Shown here one piece after another: positions 1-6,520 of a DNA stretch of 10,363 nucleotides; positions within the stretch are counted from its first letter, which is position 1, and every line of letters starts with the position of its first letter. The position numbers and the translations under genes are program-made. The notes below the pieces were generated by a model. That model did not search any database and had not been told where the DNA came from. It was given only the letters and a program-made list of their open reading frames with translations. The DNA is from Brumimicrobium sp965659845 (GTDB lineage: Bacteria > Bacteroidota > Bacteroidia > Flavobacteriales_D > Crocinitomicaceae), in the NCBI GenBank assembly GCA_965659845.1, contig CBFHXS010000092.1, forward strand, positions 1-10,363, in the 5' to 3' direction.

Positions 1-1626
1 AGCGATAGCAATACGCAATGACTGACCTTTTTTAATAGTCACTGAAGTAGGCCATTGTTTGAACTTAACTGTAGCTACTTGTCCAGGAACAAGTGGTTCT
101 GCGTCAGCTTCATTAAATGAATGTATATTGTATGCGGTATCTGTACTCATTTTACGATGAATTAATCGCAATCCACCCTCTGTTATGTATCGACTATTCC
201 CTTGTTCATCGACGACTTCGAGATAAACTAAAACTGCACCATCTTCATGAGTTGAGGACAGTTGGATAGTGATTTCTGGAGTTCCGGCGATCTGAAGATC
301 TTCTTTCATGGGCCGAGAGGTATAGGTTAACATCCTTGTGTCCATATCCTGCCTTTGATGTAAACCAAGAATAGGATCTCCCATCTGAGTTGTCCATCTA
401 TTCCGTTCTCCTGTGGTAACTCCAAAATCGACTTTATAATCGTCTTTTCCTGTCGTATCAAGAGGTTCATCCACAGAAAGCAAACCATCCTTATGAAAGT
501 AGAAATTCGTTATTTCTGTATTCTTCAACGGCCATTGATCTGATTGATGATACTTTTCTTCACCCATATTATAATATCGAACCTTTGGCCAATCCTCCAC
601 TCCGTTGTCTTTTTCTTTCAAGTGATGATCAAAGAACTCTAATTGCATATTACACTGCTCCGCGTAAGTTGGATTTGGATACCTGGTACTATCGCCAACC
701 AAAAAAGTACTTGCATGCGACCATCCTCCATGAGAAGTTGACATGAATAATACCTTCTGTTCATTGGAAAAATTATTCAATCGTTGAATTGCTCCTTCGG
801 CTGTACCAGCATCCATCCAACTCACTAATATGAACATAGGCACTTCTGAGGCCTCGATCTCCTCTTCCCTGTTTACCACGGAGCACTCTGTATAACCAAA
901 TTCTCCCATTTGAGCATTGCGAAACTCACCTGACTTCGTTGCACGGTATACCTGCAAATTCTCCTTGTGATCCTTCTTGACTTGCCTCGGTAAACTTTTC
1001 TCTACAGGCTTAACATCACTCCGCAAGAATTACTTTCTATTACGATCGAGCCAACGAACATATAAACCCCACTTTCTAATAAAGCTACTGGCCAACATTC
1101 CGTAAGGGCGAACGGGACTTCGAAATAGATCAAAATCTGATCAACCTGGAATAACTGCCTTCACAGCGGGATGTTGAGTAGCACAAAGTAGCTCTGCGGT
1201 TGTCCCAGTATAAGAAGTACCGTATGCCCCAACTTTTCCATTCGACCAAGGCTGATCAACTATCCAATCTAAAACTTCACCTGCATCCTGAACTTCTTGC
1301 GGTTGATACTCTGATAAACGTGTTCCATATGAAGCACCAGATCCTCTTGTATCTACAATGACAATCACATATCCATTATTCGAAAACAATTCTGAAATAC
1401 CGTATAGTACAGGATCCAGATCCTTTGTTTTACGCGTCTGTGCGGAGCGCCAATACCTTTCGAATTGGACCAGTACAGGTAATGAGTCTCCCGCATGATC
1501 TTCTGGAAGATATACATCTGCTGCAAGCTTGACACCATCACTCATTTCAATGTAATGCGATGAAAAGGATTGAGCACAGCTAAAATTCAGACTCAACCAG
1601 CTTAAAATGAATACGATTAATTTCAT
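1..1626 (-). pseudogene. CocE/NonD (S15, X-Pro dipeptidyl-peptidase) family hydrolase, interrupted by two in-frame stops, 3' end outside the window
   Basis: The frame opens at ATG 1626 with a signal peptide (about residues 1-18, cleavage near SCA|QS), so the intact product would be exported. An alpha/beta-hydrolase (Peptidase_S15) domain follows: FERYWR near residue 58, VDTRGSGAS at 91-99 and the nucleophile elbow GTSYTG with Ser138. The frame then meets TGA at 1141-1143 (codon 162, after AVIPG) and TAA at 1030-1032 (codon 199). My translation of the rest to base 1 has no further stop or frameshift. It supplies the expected catalytic Asp (SWMDAGTAEGA, D272) and His (GGWSHA, H304), then a beta-rich PepX_C-like C-terminal domain (PEITIQLSS, GAVLVYLEVVDEQG). 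Known CocE-family enzymes need Ser, Asp and His, so the 161-residue piece alone should be inactive. TGA ends two other genes here, so a changed genetic code is unlikely. The last few tens of residues lie beyond the left edge. Alternatives are a sequencing error or a strain-specific lesion. Confidence 0.85.
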
Positions 1627-1630
1627 TATC

Positions 1631-1638
1631 CAAAAGTA
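1631..1638 (-). promoter_or_regulatory. candidate Bacteroidota -7 element before the hydrolase pseudogene
   Basis: On the minus strand the 33-base gap between the vWA stop and the hydrolase ATG contains TACTTTTG, a full match to TAnnTTTG. It ends only four bases before the ATG, so a transcript started from it would be leaderless or nearly so. I see no clear -33 TTG at the usual spacing. The match may be chance, with the hydrolase simply read through from the vWA gene. Confidence 0.25.
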
Positions 1639-1659
1639 GTAATAACTTAGTTGAACTTC

Positions 1660-3933
1660 CTAGAACCCTCCACTCCTTAAACGTTCGAATACCTGAACGT
1701 ATTCAAGTAATCGATCGTTAACAAAGATTAATTGCTCTGGAGTAGCATTCGGAAAAAGTTGCTTGATCTGACTTAAGGCAATCGCAACAGAGGCTTCCGC
1801 TGCTTTACGATCCCCTGATTCAAAAGCATTTGCCATGACTTTCAATGACTGATTTGCAATTGCTACTGCGAGTGCTTTTTTGTGCTCCTTATCAATTGTC
1901 ATATCCAATTTTCCTGTAGCATCCGTCCATTCTGGTCGAATTGATTTTTCACGCTTTACTACTTTGCCAGAAACAGCATCGATGTACTCTAATGTTACAT
2001 CTATCTTTTCACGCTCTAATTCACGCTTAGCATCGATAAGATCAAACTTGATCAATGCTAGTCTATCAAGTCCTGGAAAAAGATGAGGAATCTCTACATC
2101 CATTTTTCCTGACTCAACCACTTCATTGGCATAACCGTAGAGTTGACGGTACACAATCTTATCATTGTATCGAACAGATAATCTCGCCTTTTTGGCCATC
2201 GGGTAAATGATACTCTCTAATTCGCGTTGAAATACTTCTTGAATATTATTCGAAGTTCCTGCCATATGCAACAAACCTCCTCCAGTCGAAGCCAATTGAG
2301 ATAACAACTCCTGATTATAACCAGTCCCAACTCCTACAGCCGACAACTCGAAACCTTCTGTAACAAAAGTATTTGCTCCAGAAACTATTGTTTCTACTGG
2401 CGTGCTTCCATACCCATCCGTTAAAAGTATCAATCGATCTATGGTTGATGATGTTTTTAGTTTTTTCACTTCCTCATAGCCTCTAATTAATCCCTCATGG
2501 ATATTTGTTCCGCCTCCCGCTTGAATAGCATGGATAATATCAAGCATTTTTTGTTTATCTCCTACTTTTTGAGCTGGTATAGCGACGGTGGCTTGATTAT
2601 CAAAAACAATCAATGAAACGAAATCAGTCGGTGCAAGTTGTTTGATGAAATTTGCCAGAGATTTTCGCAATTGACCTATCCGATCTTCCCCCGACATAGA
2701 CCCGCTCTTATCCACCACAAAACAAATATTAAGAGGATCTTTGGACTTTCGTGTCATCTTAGACTTTACCTTAAGCCCCACTTCAAGTAATGCCTCCTTT
2801 GAACTGTTATTGAATTTATTACCCCATTTCAAATAGAAGTCAGCATCACTAGATTCTGGCTCTGGATATTGCTTATCTACAAAATCATTAATATCATATT
2901 CAATTAGCTCAGCAACCGATGGAATAAAATCCTCAATGTTTTTTAAGCGAGGATCTGGTATATAGTTTATTCCTTGATTCACGAACCCTATTCCTTTGAT
3001 AAACGAAAGGTCTATTACCTCAGCATCACGTTGAAATTCAAAATCGACCATGTATTGATTATTGACAGGGAGCATGAACGTTACCTGCCCTTGATCATTT
3101 GTTTTCGCTTTATAAACTTTATTCGATTTACGCATGCGAAGATGCACCTCTTCATTCGCCGCAGTCATACCTGAGGACATAACATCCAGTTTTACACGAG
3201 CATGAGATGAGCTAGGTTTTACATTATCCGGTAAGCTTTGAACAATGAACCTACGATCTTTCCTTTCAGTGAATGTCTTCGGTTCAAACATCATCCCAAC
3301 AGTTTGGATCACAGACCTATTATCAAGATCAATATATCGCAAAGATTCTATTCCATCAACATCAATTTCATAACTCTTGTTATTCAAGACCTTAAATGTC
3401 ATTTCACCCATGCGATTCGTTACTCCATAAAACTTCGTTTCCGTTTCAAAACAAACCAGAGCAACTTCAATATTGGGTTGAGGCCTGCCTGTTCTACCTC
3501 TTAAGACAATTGTTATTAAGCTTTCATTCTCATTAAACGATGATGAATTCGAGTAAGAGCTCTGAGGTATCTCTTTAAAATGAATGGATCGACGGTCTGG
3601 CAATACCTTATTCTCTCTCTCCCACCCCTCAGGATCATAAGACATCGTCTGGCTTGACTCTCCGCTGTATTCAGTTTTCAGTCGTATACAGTTCCTCATT
3701 TCTCCTACAGAACCAAACCATAATTTGCCATGGTCTAAAACCACAGAAAGTTCTCCATTTACATCTGTTTGGTATTCCAACCTTTCAAACGTCGAAGACT
3801 CTACAAAAACAACACGTCTGTTTGCTCCATTGCCACCTGGACCAACATTGACTGTTAAATCAAATGTGACGCCTTCTTGTGCTAGCAATATAGTTCCAAT
3901 GAAAAAAGTAAGGAGTAAAAGAGTTATTCTCAT
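1660..3933 (-). CDS. exported von Willebrand factor A domain protein with three N-terminal Ig-like repeats
   Basis: This is a 757-residue protein with a signal peptide (MRITLLLLTFFIGTILLA, then Q19), so it probably acts in the periplasm or at the cell surface. Residues about 21-310 hold three diverged copies of a beta-sandwich unit, at about 21-78, 137-204 and 243-309. Each has a T-N-x-x-G-x-x-T/S-F/V turn (DVNGELSVV, NRMGEMTFKV, NDQGQVTFML), resembling carboxypeptidase-regulatory or CNA-B-like folds. The vWA domain spans about 400-575 and has a complete MIDAS metal site: D408-K-S410-G-S412, T476 in GGGTN and D506 in LLTDG. A beta-rich segment (580-665) and a helical tail (680-750) follow, a layout also seen in YfbK-like vWA proteins. 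The intact MIDAS suggests divalent-metal-dependent binding of a partner, but the ligand is unknown. The stop lies 33 bases before the hydrolase pseudogene, so the two may be cotranscribed. The start is the first ATG and directly precedes a good signal peptide. Confidence 0.9.
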   Translation of the reverse strand: MRITLLLLTFFIGTILLAQEGVTFDLTVNVGPGGNGANRRVVFVESSTFERLEYQTDVNGELSVVLDHGKLWFGSVGEMRNCIRLKTEYSGESSQTMSYDPEGWERENKVLPDRRSIHFKEIPQSSYSNSSSFNENESLITIVLRGRTGRPQPNIEVALVCFETETKFYGVTNRMGEMTFKVLNNKSYEIDVDGIESLRYIDLDNRSVIQTVGMMFEPKTFTERKDRRFIVQSLPDNVKPSSSHARVKLDVMSSGMTAANEEVHLRMRKSNKVYKAKTNDQGQVTFMLPVNNQYMVDFEFQRDAEVIDLSFIKGIGFVNQGINYIPDPRLKNIEDFIPSVAELIEYDINDFVDKQYPEPESSDADFYLKWGNKFNNSSKEALLEVGLKVKSKMTRKSKDPLNICFVVDKSGSMSGEDRIGQLRKSLANFIKQLAPTDFVSLIVFDNQATVAIPAQKVGDKQKMLDIIHAIQAGGGTNIHEGLIRGYEEVKKLKTSSTIDRLILLTDGYGSTPVETIVSGANTFVTEGFELSAVGVGTGYNQELLSQLASTGGGLLHMAGTSNNIQEVFQRELESIIYPMAKKARLSVRYNDKIVYRQLYGYANEVVESGKMDVEIPHLFPGLDRLALIKFDLIDAKRELEREKIDVTLEYIDAVSGKVVKREKSIRPEWTDATGKLDMTIDKEHKKALAVAIANQSLKVMANAFESGDRKAAEASVAIALSQIKQLFPNATPEQLIFVNDRLLEYVQVFERLRSGGF

Positions 3934-3951
3934 AATATTGTGCTTATCATT

Positions 3952-3982
3952 TGATTCTTAATACATAATTGGCTGATTCTTA
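3952..3982. repeat. 9-bp direct repeat in the divergent intergenic region
   Basis: TGATTCTTA occurs at 3952-3960 and again at 3974-3982, a 22-base offset (about two helical turns). A shorter inverted copy, AAGAATC, lies at 4022-4028. The 110-base gap separates the divergently transcribed vWA gene (minus) and acetyltransferase gene (plus) and must hold both promoters, so these could be regulator half-sites. I find no perfect TAnnTTTG element for either gene here. The region is AT-rich and chance repetition is possible. Confidence 0.35.
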
Positions 3983-4043
3983 TTGGTTACACGAATCAAA
4001 AAAAAGATTAATTTAATGAAAAAGAATCCATATTAAACTCGTA

Positions 4044-4586
4044 ATGAAAATAGAAACAGATAGGTTAACTCTTAGACCAATTCGAATGGAGGATCATAAC
4101 GATTTATTTGAATACAGAAGGGATCATGAAACTAATAAATACCAAGGCTGGATTCCCACTAAAAAGCAAGATGTAATAGTTTATATCGAGAGAACATCTA
4201 AAGAGATAGATATAGCTGGCACATGGTTTCAACTCGCCCTAATTGAAAAAACTTCAGGAGAAATGATTGGTGATCTGGGTATTCATTTTGTTCAAAGTTT
4301 TAATAAGCATGTCGAAATAGGGATTACCTTAAACAAAAAGTTTCACTCCAAAGGCTACGCAACTGAAGCACTCAGACGAACAATAGATTACTTATTCAAC
4401 GACCTGAACAAGCATAGAATTTCTGCCTCAATTGACCCCAACAACAAGAAATCAGCTCATCTACTTGAAAGAATTGGCATGCGCAAAGAAGCTCACTTCA
4501 AAGAAAGTCTTCTCATCAATGGCGAATGGTGTGATGATATAATTTATGCCATATTGAAAAGTGAGTGGCCAATAAGCAATGAATAA
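4044..4586 (+). CDS. GNAT family N-acetyltransferase, RimJ/RimL-like
   Basis: The 180-residue product has the N-terminal signature of the Acetyltransf_3 (RimJ/RimL/AAC(6')-like) branch: ETDRLTLRPI at 4-13, then NKYQGW at 31-36. The acetyl-CoA pyrophosphate-binding motif A is FHSKGYATEAL at 100-110 (G104, A106), preceded by the strand HVEIGITL. Motif B is DPNNKKSAHLLERIGMRKEA at 131-150, with N134 and S137 in the usual places. Length is typical and the protein is cytosolic. The family moves acetyl groups from acetyl-CoA to an amine, such as a protein N-terminus, aminoglycoside or other small amine; the substrate cannot be read from sequence. The first ATG starts exactly at the domain. The gene stands alone: it is divergent from the vWA gene and separated by 199 bases, including a new promoter motif, from the helicase. 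Those 199 bases show no other gene. Confidence 0.9.
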   Translation: MKIETDRLTLRPIRMEDHNDLFEYRRDHETNKYQGWIPTKKQDVIVYIERTSKEIDIAGTWFQLALIEKTSGEMIGDLGIHFVQSFNKHVEIGITLNKKFHSKGYATEALRRTIDYLFNDLNKHRISASIDPNNKKSAHLLERIGMRKEAHFKESLLINGEWCDDIIYAILKSEWPISNE

Positions 4587-4751
4587 TCTATTTCAGTTTT
4601 AGTGGAAGATAGATCTCAGCATACAGTATTCAAACAGATAAAGGCATATCTGATATTGGAGTTCATTGAAATAATTAACCCTAGACTTCAACCTTAACCC
4701 CTTCTCATGTGGAGTAGTTTTTACTTTTATAGTTCACTCATTCATATTGTT

Positions 4752-4759
4752 TACCTTTG
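4752..4759 (+). promoter_or_regulatory. Bacteroidota -7 promoter element of the DEAD-box gene
   Basis: TACCTTTG is a perfect match to the Bacteroidota -7 consensus TAnnTTTG. It lies 26 bases before ATG 4786, which leaves a short AT-rich leader of roughly 20 bases without a Shine-Dalgarno sequence. The -33 TTG is poor. The motif overlaps an upstream in-frame ATG at 4747, which is therefore probably not transcribed. This supports 4786 as the translation start. Confidence 0.6.
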
Positions 4760-4785
4760 CTCTTCAATTAAGAGTTTTTACAACG

Positions 4786-5904
4786 ATGAATTTTAAAGAA
4801 TTAGGAATAAGCAATAATTTAGTCAAAGGACTAGCAGAATTAAATATCTCAGCACCTACTGATATTCAAAAGAAGGTAATTCCTTCTCTAATAGGAACTA
4901 AAACAGATATTGTAGCCCAAGCTCCAACTGGAACAGGAAAAACAGCTGCCTATGGACTGCCTTTATTGGAGCGAATAGATGCTACTAGTGATGATGTTCA
5001 AGGTTTAATACTCTGCCCTACTAGAGAACTCGCGCAGCAAGTTGCTAAACAGTTGTTTAGATATATTAAATATTCAGATAAGATTTTTATTGAATCCGTA
5101 TACGGAGGAGAAAAAATTGATCGTCAAATTTCAGCGTTACAGCGTCCAACTCAAATTATCGTTGCAACACCAGGTCGATTAATTGATCTAGTTGATAAAA
5201 AAGCTGTTCGTTTGAGTAAAGTCAAGACTATTATTCTCGATGAGGCAGACGAAATGTTAAGTATGGGGTTCCAAAATGAATTAGATCAGATCTTGAGTTT
5301 CCTTACCGGAGTTGATAACAAATGGTTGTTTTCAGCCACAATGCCACATGGTATTCAAGAAATGGTTAAAAAACATTTGCATTCTGACGCTGTGCGTTTT
5401 GAAGTAAAACCCGGTAGCGTAGTCAATAAAAACATTCTCCATCAATACCTGGTTTGTGATGAATCTGAAAAATTAAATGCTCTATTACTATTTTTAAAAT
5501 CTCAGCACAATAATCGTGGTGTGGTATTCTGCAGAACGAAAGCTACAGCCAAGAAGCTCGCTAAACAATTGATCGCAAAGAACATCGCAACTGACGCAAT
5601 CCATGGTGATTTACTTCAAAAAGAACGTGACAAAGTGATGCGTGCTTTCAAGAATGAATCATTGCGTATACTAGTAGCAACTGATGTATCAGCAAGAGGG
5701 ATAGATATTTCTGGACTTACGTTTGTAGTGCATTACCAGCTTCCAGAGAGTGATGAATACTATACACATCGAAGTGGAAGAACTGCTCGTGCCGGTAAAG
5801 AAGGGACTTCTATTAGTTTTGTCAATAATGCAGAAATTAAAAAACTACGTCAATACGAAAGAAAGCTGGGAATTCAGTTTGAAAAGATCAAAAAGACCAA
5901 TTAG
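4786..5904 (+). CDS. DEAD-box ATP-dependent RNA helicase, core-only
   Basis: The 372-residue product carries all helicase core motifs in order: Q motif (F3 to Q28, with PTDIQ), motif I APTGTGKT 46-53, Ia PTRELA 78-83, GG 107-108, Ib TPGR 128-131, II DEAD 152-155, III SAT 183-185, IV VVFCRTK 246-252, V SARGID 302-307 and VI HRSGRTARAG 328-337. It should unwind short RNA duplexes using ATP, in ribosome assembly, mRNA turnover or cold adaptation. It ends about 35 residues after motif VI and lacks the DbpA-type RNA-binding domain or long basic tail often found in RhlE/DbpA/CsdA relatives, so specificity may come from a partner. An in-frame ATG at 4747 would add 13 residues (MFTFALQLRVFTT). I prefer 4786 because the product then starts with the usual MNFKELG and the -7 element lies upstream. 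Which named helicase it matches cannot be settled here. Confidence 0.95.
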   Translation: MNFKELGISNNLVKGLAELNISAPTDIQKKVIPSLIGTKTDIVAQAPTGTGKTAAYGLPLLERIDATSDDVQGLILCPTRELAQQVAKQLFRYIKYSDKIFIESVYGGEKIDRQISALQRPTQIIVATPGRLIDLVDKKAVRLSKVKTIILDEADEMLSMGFQNELDQILSFLTGVDNKWLFSATMPHGIQEMVKKHLHSDAVRFEVKPGSVVNKNILHQYLVCDESEKLNALLLFLKSQHNNRGVVFCRTKATAKKLAKQLIAKNIATDAIHGDLLQKERDKVMRAFKNESLRILVATDVSARGIDISGLTFVVHYQLPESDEYYTHRSGRTARAGKEGTSISFVNNAEIKKLRQYERKLGIQFEKIKKTN

Positions 5905-5912
5905 AACTGAAT

Positions 5913-5940
5913 ATAGATAGGTTTAATAACCTATTTATTT
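5913..5940 (+). terminator. possible weak intrinsic terminator after the DEAD-box gene
   Basis: ATAGGTT at 5917-5923 and AACCTAT at 5928-5934 form a perfect 7-bp stem around a TAAT loop. It can extend to about 11 pairs with one G-U, and T-rich sequence (TTATTTTAA) follows. It begins eight bases after the helicase stop. The stem is AT-rich, so termination may be incomplete and the next gene could be partly read through. Confidence 0.45.
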
Positions 5941-5971
5941 TAACTAAGACTAACGATTTAAAAACTTTTTC

Positions 5972-6463
5972 ATGGAGAACCAATCATTTACATCAAAGCA
6001 GTACTTTACATCACTCACCGTCATTCATGCAGCTCTTGTTTTAGGACAGCTGCTATTTGCAATAATATCTTTTTATCTTAATCAGTCGATTGAAGAAATC
6101 AAGGATGAAGCAGAGCTATTGACTATTATTTTGGTGCCGACACTTATAGGTTCTGGTATTATCATGGGAAGTATACTAGCCCAGAATAAACTAAACAAAA
6201 TCAAAAAAGAAGCATCCCTAGGCAGTAAACTTCAAGCATACAGAACAATCTTAATTACAAAGTTCGCCTTAGTTGAAGGACCTGTTCTTTTCGGCATAGT
6301 GCAGTACCTAATAACTGGAAATTACTACTTTCTACTTTTTGCAGCAGCCGGAATTGTTTACATGATTTATATTCGACCAACAAAAACGGAAACTATTTCT
6401 AATCTGAAATTATCAACTGTGGAAGAAAACCAGTTAAGTGATCCAGATGAAATTATTAATTAA
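5972..6463 (+). CDS. small four-helix integral membrane protein of unknown function
   Basis: I do not recognise a named family. The 163-residue protein shows four hydrophobic segments, at about 12-36, 48-70, 92-114 and 118-135. A charged loop (QNKLNKIKKEASLGSK) lies between helices 2 and 3, and a polar tail rich in Glu, Asp and Asn follows. By the positive-inside rule, the Lys-rich loop and probably both ends face the cytosol. Helix 3 contains an acidic residue in its membrane part (FALVEGPVLFGI, E102), and helix 2 is glycine-rich (LIGSGIIMGSIL). This recalls small proton-binding helical hairpins, but two features are not enough to claim that. It follows the helicase by 67 bases with a weak hairpin between them, and precedes the beta-barrel gene by 41 bases in the same direction, so the two may be cotranscribed. 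Confidence 0.8.
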   Translation: MENQSFTSKQYFTSLTVIHAALVLGQLLFAIISFYLNQSIEEIKDEAELLTIILVPTLIGSGIIMGSILAQNKLNKIKKEASLGSKLQAYRTILITKFALVEGPVLFGIVQYLITGNYYFLLFAAAGIVYMIYIRPTKTETISNLKLSTVEENQLSDPDEIIN

Positions 6464-6498
6464 TTTTTTATCAGTAAATTAGTTATTTCTCAACTACT

Positions 6499-6520
6499 AT
6501 TTAGATGATATTTAGATGTT
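6499..6520 (+). repeat. 11-bp tandem duplication across the start codon of the beta-barrel gene
   Basis: ATTTAGATGAT at 6499-6509 is followed directly by ATTTAGATGTT at 6510-6520. The nine bases ATTTAGATG are repeated with an 11-base period, which places a second ATG at 6516 out of frame with the first at 6505. The 6505 frame gives a signal peptide and a long product; the 6516 frame stops after about 20 codons. Confidence 0.6.

Noticed and set aside
1..1029. Downstream part of the hydrolase as an independent gene
   Set aside because: The first in-frame ATG (909-907) falls within the hydrolase core before the catalytic Asp; there is no signal peptide or domain boundary, so it is better read as the rest of one interrupted gene.
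1125..1143. TGA followed by a small GATC...GATC hairpin, considered as selenocysteine or TGA-to-Trp recoding in the hydrolase
   Set aside because: A second stop (TAA) interrupts the same frame, the context suggests Trp rather than Cys or Sec at that position, the hairpin is weak, and two neighbouring genes use TGA as an ordinary stop.
1880..3961. Several 65-88-codon plus-strand open frames inside the vWA gene
   Set aside because: They lie antisense to a well-supported gene, have no recognisable domain or leader, and look like chance open frames.
4587..4785. Possible small gene or RNA between the acetyltransferase and helicase
   Set aside because: I see no open frame with a plausible start, no strong hairpin and no tRNA-like structure; only the helicase promoter motif is supported.
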